A DNA stretch of 8,526 nucleotides from assembly GCA_947478975.1 (NCBI GenBank), contig CANJYI010000103.1, positions 1 to 8,526 of the forward strand, given 5' to 3'. The DNA is from Chthoniobacteraceae bacterium. Lineage in GTDB: Bacteria > Verrucomicrobiota > Verrucomicrobiia > Chthoniobacterales > Chthoniobacteraceae. The stretch's first letter is position 1. Every line of letters begins with the position of its first letter. Both the position numbers and the translations under genes were made by a program. Below, one piece after another: positions 4,774 to 8,526 of this stretch. The notes below the pieces were generated by a model. The model was given only the letters and a program-made list of their open reading frames with translations. It did not search any database and was not told the origin of the DNA.

Positions 4774-7389
4774 CTATTTTGTGGTGAAGGCAGCCGAGGT
4801 GACGATGCTCTCGAGCAGCGCATCCAGGGTGTAACCCCTCTGCTTCAGCTGCGCTGCAAAGCCCCGGATCATCCTCCTATCGGAAAAGCCCAATTCCCGG
4901 CCAAGGGCGTAGGTGGCCAGTTGGGCCGCCAAAGTTTCCAGAAAACGTTCTTCGTTTTTGAGCAACTGCTCCTGCAACCCCTCCACCCCGGCAAATGCCG
5001 TTCCGTCCGGCATTTTTGCCGAGGCATCAATCACCGGGTCGTTCTTGTCTATACGGCCGTTGTAGCCGTGGCCTTCCTGCTCTCTCCATTCACCGCTGGC
5101 ATTGAAGTTCTCCATGGCCAGTCCAAGGGGATCGATTTTGTCGTGGCAACGCGCACACGACGGGGTTTCCCGGTGGATGGCGAGGCGCTGCCGCACGGTG
5201 GCCTTGTCGATGCCGGGAACCTTGGATTGGATCTCTCCGACGTTCGCAACGGGAAGCCCGGGATCGCTCCCGAGAAGGGTGCGCAAAATCCAGACACCGC
5301 GTGCCACCGGCGAGGTCCGGGTGCCGTTGGAGGTGATGCACTGGATGGAAGCCTGTGTCACCAACCCGCCACGATGCGCCTCGGGAGGCGGCTCGACCTT
5401 GCGCATCTCGTCGCCCTTTACGCCGGGAATTCGGTAGAACCGCGCAAGCCTTTCGTTGATGGTGACAAAGTCGCTTTTAAGCAACTTCCGCACGTCCAGT
5501 CGTTGGCGGAGAACCTCGCCGAAAAATGCCTCGGTCTCCCGCATCATGGACACTTCCAGGTGCCTGTCATACTCGGGATAGAGCGTGGCCGCGGGCGGGT
5601 TGGCGCCCATTTTGCGGAGGCCCAGCCATTGGCCTGCGAAGTTTTTCACCAGCGCCTCGCTACGCGGGTCGGCCAGCATCCGCTGCAACTGCGCCCGCAT
5701 CCCTTCAGGCCGGAGCAGCGCGCCCGAGGCGGCGGCTGCACTCAATTCGGCATCAGGCAGGGAGGACCACAAAAAGTAGGAAAGCCGTGAGGCCAGTTCG
5801 TAGGAGCTCAGTTTCCGAGGCGCAGCCTCCCCCGGCTCTGGTTCGACAAGATAAAGGAACTGGGGGGAGGTCAGCACCGCGGCGAGAGGCACTTTGATGG
5901 CCTCGACAAAGGAGGGTTTATCGGCGCGCAACCTCTCAAAAAGGGCCACTTTGGAATCCACCTCAGCGGGGAGCACGGGCCGCCTATAAGCGCGGGCCAT
6001 GAAGCGTGCAAGGACTTCGCTGGCGTACTCTTTTTCGGAGGCCTTCTGTTTGGGGGAGTCAAACAGGATCCGCGTGTGGCTTGCCGGCGGCCAGGTGGAA
6101 TGCACGGGTCCCTCCAGCTCGATCCAGTCCAGCAGGAGCGTGGGTCGCGCAAATTCGTCCCGCGACTGCATCCAGAAATTCTCGAGCATCTTGGGAATGG
6201 CATAGTCGTACTGCACGCTGATGCCGGCGCTTTGGGTGGTGAAGTAGCCACGCACCTCGTACTCGCGGGGGGCGGCTTCCGGTGCTGCGACGTCCATTTC
6301 AGCAAGCACCCGGGGCGTGCCTCCGAGATGCTGGGTGAGCTTCACACGGGGCGGCCCGTATCCGTAGCAAGGGTGCGTTGCAAAGTGGCGCAAATCGTCC
6401 TGCATGTGCTTCTCGTTGCGCTCCTTAAACTGCGGGTTTTTCGCATCCGCCTCGGCCCGGCGCGTCTCAAGAATGCCCCGCGCCGAACTGACCACTGCCT
6501 CCCGTCCAGGCACCCGACCCGCGGCCCGAAACCGCACGATGTACTCGCCCTCAGACGGAACGCTGAAATTGCGGAAGCTGGGCACCTTGTTCCAAGAGTC
6601 GTGGTGAACGACGGTCATCCCATCTTCGACGGGATTTTCCCCCTTGTTGAGAATGATGGATTTCTGCGTGTCGCGCTGAACCCTGAATCGGTCGGAGCCA
6701 AGGGTGTTTTCCTCGGGTTCAAACCGCCATTTGATGGCGGGAGGTTGCTCCCCTTCCACCAGGGCGCGGTCGAGAATCTGGCGGGCAGCAGCGTAATAGA
6801 GCTCCAACTGCAGGGGGGAAATCGAGAGCGCCTGCCCGATGTTATCAAAGCCGCCGGCCGGAGGATCCTCCGGAAACTTTTCCGCCGGGTTGATGTCGAC
6901 TCCCACCAGATCCCTGATGGTGTTGTTGTACTCTGCGCGGTTCATGCGCCGGAGCACGACCCGCGAGGAGCGCTTGGAAAGTTCCGCCCGGGAAAGTTCC
7001 CCCTCGAGCCATTCCGCAAAACGAGAGGCGGCCGCCGGTGCTGGTTGCGGCTTTTCCTCGGGAGGCATCTCGTGCCGGTTGAGGACATGGACCACCTCCG
7101 CCCACTTGGCCGCCGTCGCTGCGTCCTCGAAGCGGTTTGGAAGGGTATCCAGACGCAGGTCGCCCTTTTGTTTTTCGGGACCGTGGCAAGAGACGCAGTG
7201 CTCTTTCAGGAACGGTTGGACCTGTTGTCCGAAGCCCGTGGCATCGACCTTGAACGCTGTTTTTGCCGAAGGACTCTCGGTGGCTGCGGGGCGTTCCTTT
7301 TTCTCGCTCGCTCCCGAAACATGGGGGCTAGGAGAGAAAAGGAGCAGGGACAGCAGGAGCCGTGAAAATATTTTTACCGTCGGAGGCAT
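4774..7389 (-). CDS. DUF1592 multidomain exported cytochrome c-like protein (PSCyt1/DUF1587/1595/1592/1588/1585)
   Basis: An 871-residue protein. It has a Sec signal peptide (hydrophobic 7-20, likely cut near SGA 25-27). Then come a cytochrome c-type segment with CVSCH (65-69) and HEMPP (106-110, probable axial Met108); DUF1587 with RRMNRAEYNNTIRDLVG (147-163); a beta-rich region of about 215 residues (215-430) including FSVPSEGEYIVRFRA; DUF1595 (about 455-515, FMARAYRRPVLP); DUF1592 (about 527-655, YELASRLSYFLW); DUF1588 (about 672-770) with a second haem-type motif CARCH (745-749) followed by DKIDPLGLAMENF; and DUF1585 (about 798-870). It is expected to be periplasmic or envelope-bound and to bind haem c at one or both motifs. 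Its substrate is unknown; an electron-transfer or oxidative role in polysaccharide breakdown is inferred from domains and neighbours. The protein appears intact. The start is preceded by a C/T-rich tract, not a Shine-Dalgarno sequence. Confidence 0.92.
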   Translation of the reverse strand: MPPTVKIFSRLLLSLLLFSPSPHVSGASEKKERPAATESPSAKTAFKVDATGFGQQVQPFLKEHCVSCHGPEKQKGDLRLDTLPNRFEDAATAAKWAEVVHVLNRHEMPPEEKPQPAPAAASRFAEWLEGELSRAELSKRSSRVVLRRMNRAEYNNTIRDLVGVDINPAEKFPEDPPAGGFDNIGQALSISPLQLELYYAAARQILDRALVEGEQPPAIKWRFEPEENTLGSDRFRVQRDTQKSIILNKGENPVEDGMTVVHHDSWNKVPSFRNFSVPSEGEYIVRFRAAGRVPGREAVVSSARGILETRRAEADAKNPQFKERNEKHMQDDLRHFATHPCYGYGPPRVKLTQHLGGTPRVLAEMDVAAPEAAPREYEVRGYFTTQSAGISVQYDYAIPKMLENFWMQSRDEFARPTLLLDWIELEGPVHSTWPPASHTRILFDSPKQKASEKEYASEVLARFMARAYRRPVLPAEVDSKVALFERLRADKPSFVEAIKVPLAAVLTSPQFLYLVEPEPGEAAPRKLSSYELASRLSYFLWSSLPDAELSAAAASGALLRPEGMRAQLQRMLADPRSEALVKNFAGQWLGLRKMGANPPAATLYPEYDRHLEVSMMRETEAFFGEVLRQRLDVRKLLKSDFVTINERLARFYRIPGVKGDEMRKVEPPPEAHRGGLVTQASIQCITSNGTRTSPVARGVWILRTLLGSDPGLPVANVGEIQSKVPGIDKATVRQRLAIHRETPSCARCHDKIDPLGLAMENFNASGEWREQEGHGYNGRIDKNDPVIDASAKMPDGTAFAGVEGLQEQLLKNEERFLETLAAQLATYALGRELGFSDRRMIRGFAAQLKQRGYTLDALLESIVTSAAFTTK

Positions 7390-7416
7390 AGCGAGGGGGT
7401 GGGGGACGACCTCAAA

Positions 7417-7445
7417 TGTCTATTCCCACCACCCACCTCAGGCAA
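7417..7445 (-). promoter_or_regulatory. Possible promoter upstream of the DUF1592 gene
   Basis: In the 144-base gap before the DUF1592 start, the - strand shows TTGCCT (7445-7440) and TAGACA (7422-7417) separated by exactly 17 bases. The -10-like box lies 27 bases before the ATG. The boxes match the sigma70 consensus only 4/6 and 3/6, so the support is mainly spacing and position. It would let the cytochrome/DUF1552 block be transcribed independently of the upstream oxidoreductase. Confidence 0.2.
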
Positions 7446-7520
7446 GAGCAGCGACAACCAGTGACCCAATGACGCAACAAACCGCAGGCGAGGTTTGAAG
7501 GCCCCGCACAGAAGCCCTTT

Positions 7521-7541
7521 GGTGACTAGCTGGCTAGCACC
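7521..7541 (-). repeat. Inverted repeat (hairpin) spanning the oxidoreductase stop codon
   Basis: GGTG-A-CTAGC at 7521-7530 is complementary to GCTAG-CACC at 7533-7541, giving a 9-bp arm with one bulged A and a tight loop. The TAG stop of the Gfo/Idh/MocA gene (7534-7536) lies inside it. No T-run follows on the - strand (the next bases are AAAGGGCTTC), so it is not a canonical intrinsic terminator. It could be an mRNA 3'-end stabilising structure, a Rho-assisted stop, or chance. Confidence 0.35.
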
Positions 7542-8526
7542 CGGTCGTCACTTTCGTCCAGGTGGAGTTGTGCTTGCTGGAAGCAACCACGGCCTCGATG
7601 AAGGCCATGCCACGCAGGCCATCCTCAATTTTTGGATAGTCCAGCACGAGGGTGGAGGGTTCGTCGCCAGCAATGCCCGCGCGAATGTGGTTGGCAAAGT
7701 TGCGGTAGATGTTGGCGAAGGCTTCCAGATAGCCCTCCGGATGGGACGCCGGAGTCCTGGCATTGGCGGCGGCAGCCGCACCGAGGTAGCCGTTGGCGGT
7801 GCGATAGACCTCCATGGGCCTCTCCAGCCATTTCACGAGGAGAGTGTTGGGCTCTTTCTGGTGCCATTCCAAACCACCCTTTTCGCCGTAGACCCGGATG
7901 CTGAGGTTGTTCTCCTCTCCCACGCTGATTTGGGAGCAGTGCAGCACCCCTTTGGCGCCGCCTTCAAAGCGGAGAAGGATATTGGCATCGTCGTCTAGCA
8001 GGCGGCCCTCCACAAAGCTGGTAAGGTCGGCTGCCAGCTCGCGGATTTTGAGCCCGGTGATGTACTCGGCGAGGTTCTCGGCGTGGGTCCCGATGTCGCC
8101 GACGCATCCGGCTGCTCCGGAGCGGGAGGGGTCCGTGCGCCAGGCCGCCTGCTTCTGCCCGCTCTCCTCCAGGCGCGTTGCGAGCCAGCCCTGTGGATAT
8201 TCCGCGACTACTTTGCGGATCTTGCCCAAGGCTCCCGAAAGGACCATTTCGCGGGCCTGCTTGACCAGCGGATAGCCCGTATAGTTGTGAGTGAGGCCGT
8301 AAAGGAGGCCGGTTTTGGAAACGATACCGGAGAGGGTTTGGGCCTCGGCAAGATTGAACGTCGCCGGCTTGTCGGAAAGCACGTGGAAACCGTTTTCAAG
8401 TGCAAGTTTCGCCGGGGCGAAGTGCATGTGGTTCGGGGTGACGATCGAGATAAAATCCATCCGCTTGTCGGCGGGGAGGGCCTTTTCCGCCAGAATCATC
8501 TCCTCGAAGGAGCCGTAACAGCGGGA
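7534..8526 (-). CDS. Gfo/Idh/MocA family NAD(P)-dependent oxidoreductase, N-terminus outside the window
   Basis: The frame stays open to the right edge, reading SRCYGSFEEM before the first internal ATG at 8499, so the gene is 5'-truncated by the window and that ATG is not its real start. At least 330 residues are visible. The nucleotide-binding GxGxxG segment is off-window, but the rest of the family pattern is clear: FISIVTPNHMH, then LSDKPAT (the family's usual EKP-type motif with Asp replacing Glu), and the catalytic-region motif GDIGTHAENL with its conserved His (codon 8083-8085). The C-terminal half is the beta-sheet substrate domain, with GEKGGLEWHQ and SHPEGYLEAFANIYRNFA. Family members oxidise or reduce sugars, inositols or related alcohols with NAD(P). 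The exact substrate cannot be read here. No signal peptide can be assessed. It lies 144 bases upstream of the DUF1592 gene on the same strand, so a shared sugar-related role is possible but not shown. Confidence 0.93.
   Translation of the reverse strand, partial: SRCYGSFEEMILAEKALPADKRMDFISIVTPNHMHFAPAKLALENGFHVLSDKPATFNLAEAQTLSGIVSKTGLLYGLTHNYTGYPLVKQAREMVLSGALGKIRKVVAEYPQGWLATRLEESGQKQAAWRTDPSRSGAAGCVGDIGTHAENLAEYITGLKIRELAADLTSFVEGRLLDDDANILLRFEGGAKGVLHCSQISVGEENNLSIRVYGEKGGLEWHQKEPNTLLVKWLERPMEVYRTANGYLGAAAAANARTPASHPEGYLEAFANIYRNFANHIRAGIAGDEPSTLVLDYPKIEDGLRGMAFIEAVVASSKHNSTWTKVTTGC

Noticed and set aside
4710..4823. Upstream ATG extension of the DUF1552 gene
   Set aside because: It would overlap the DUF1592 gene by 50 bases and place 38 Ser/Pro/Arg-rich residues before the twin-arginine signal, which belongs near the N-terminus.
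4702..5790. A 362-codon open frame on the + strand opposite the DUF1592 and DUF1552 genes
   Set aside because: It spans the junction of two well-supported genes in antisense and has no family resemblance.
6076..7365. A 429-codon open frame on the + strand opposite the DUF1592 gene
   Set aside because: It lies wholly antisense to a gene with clear domains, has no recognisable motifs and is the kind of long shadow frame expected in GC-rich coding DNA.

Overview
The window is GC-rich and densely coded. It reads as chromosomal DNA from a Verrucomicrobiota- or Planctomycetota-like bacterium. The main reason is the paired DUF1592 (planctomycete-type cytochrome c) and DUF1552 genes beside a Gfo/Idh/MocA oxidoreductase, a combination typical of that superphylum; Verrucomicrobiota is the better guess. 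No RNA genes, insertion sequences, CRISPR arrays or long repeats were seen. No intergenic stretch exceeds about 150 bases.

Layout. Bases 1-1736 (+ strand) hold the end of an alpha-E (DUF403) protein, probably the C-terminal half of a circularly permuted ATP-grasp/alpha-E fusion, followed 17 bases later by a complete transglutaminase-like cysteine protein. This is a recognised gene neighbourhood predicted to make or remodel a peptide or amide-linked product, whose substrate is unknown. Bases 1807-8526 are all on the - strand. In transcription order they hold: the Gfo/Idh/MocA oxidoreductase (5' end outside the window); a large exported DUF1587/1595/1592/1588/1585 protein with two CxxCH haem-binding motifs; a Tat-exported DUF1552 protein; a photolyase-like FAD-binding protein that lacks the usual N-terminal antenna domain and instead carries a C-terminal alpha/beta-looking region; and a small TIGR03643 protein whose likely start overlaps the photolyase-like stop codon as ATGA.

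How the genes may work together. The DUF1592/DUF1552 pair looks like an envelope cytochrome and its partner, perhaps acting with the oxidoreductase in carbohydrate oxidation; this is inference. The photolyase-like and TIGR03643 genes form a separate, translationally coupled pair, probably concerned with light, flavin or DNA repair. The two transcription blocks converge at 1737-1806.

None of the five gene starts inside the window has a recognisable Shine-Dalgarno sequence. Two of them sit behind C/T-rich tracts, which suggests SD-independent initiation in this organism. The most interesting leads are the reversed domain order of the photolyase-like protein, the uncharacterised cytochrome/DUF1552 pair, and the ATP-grasp/alpha-E/transglutaminase system at the left edge.
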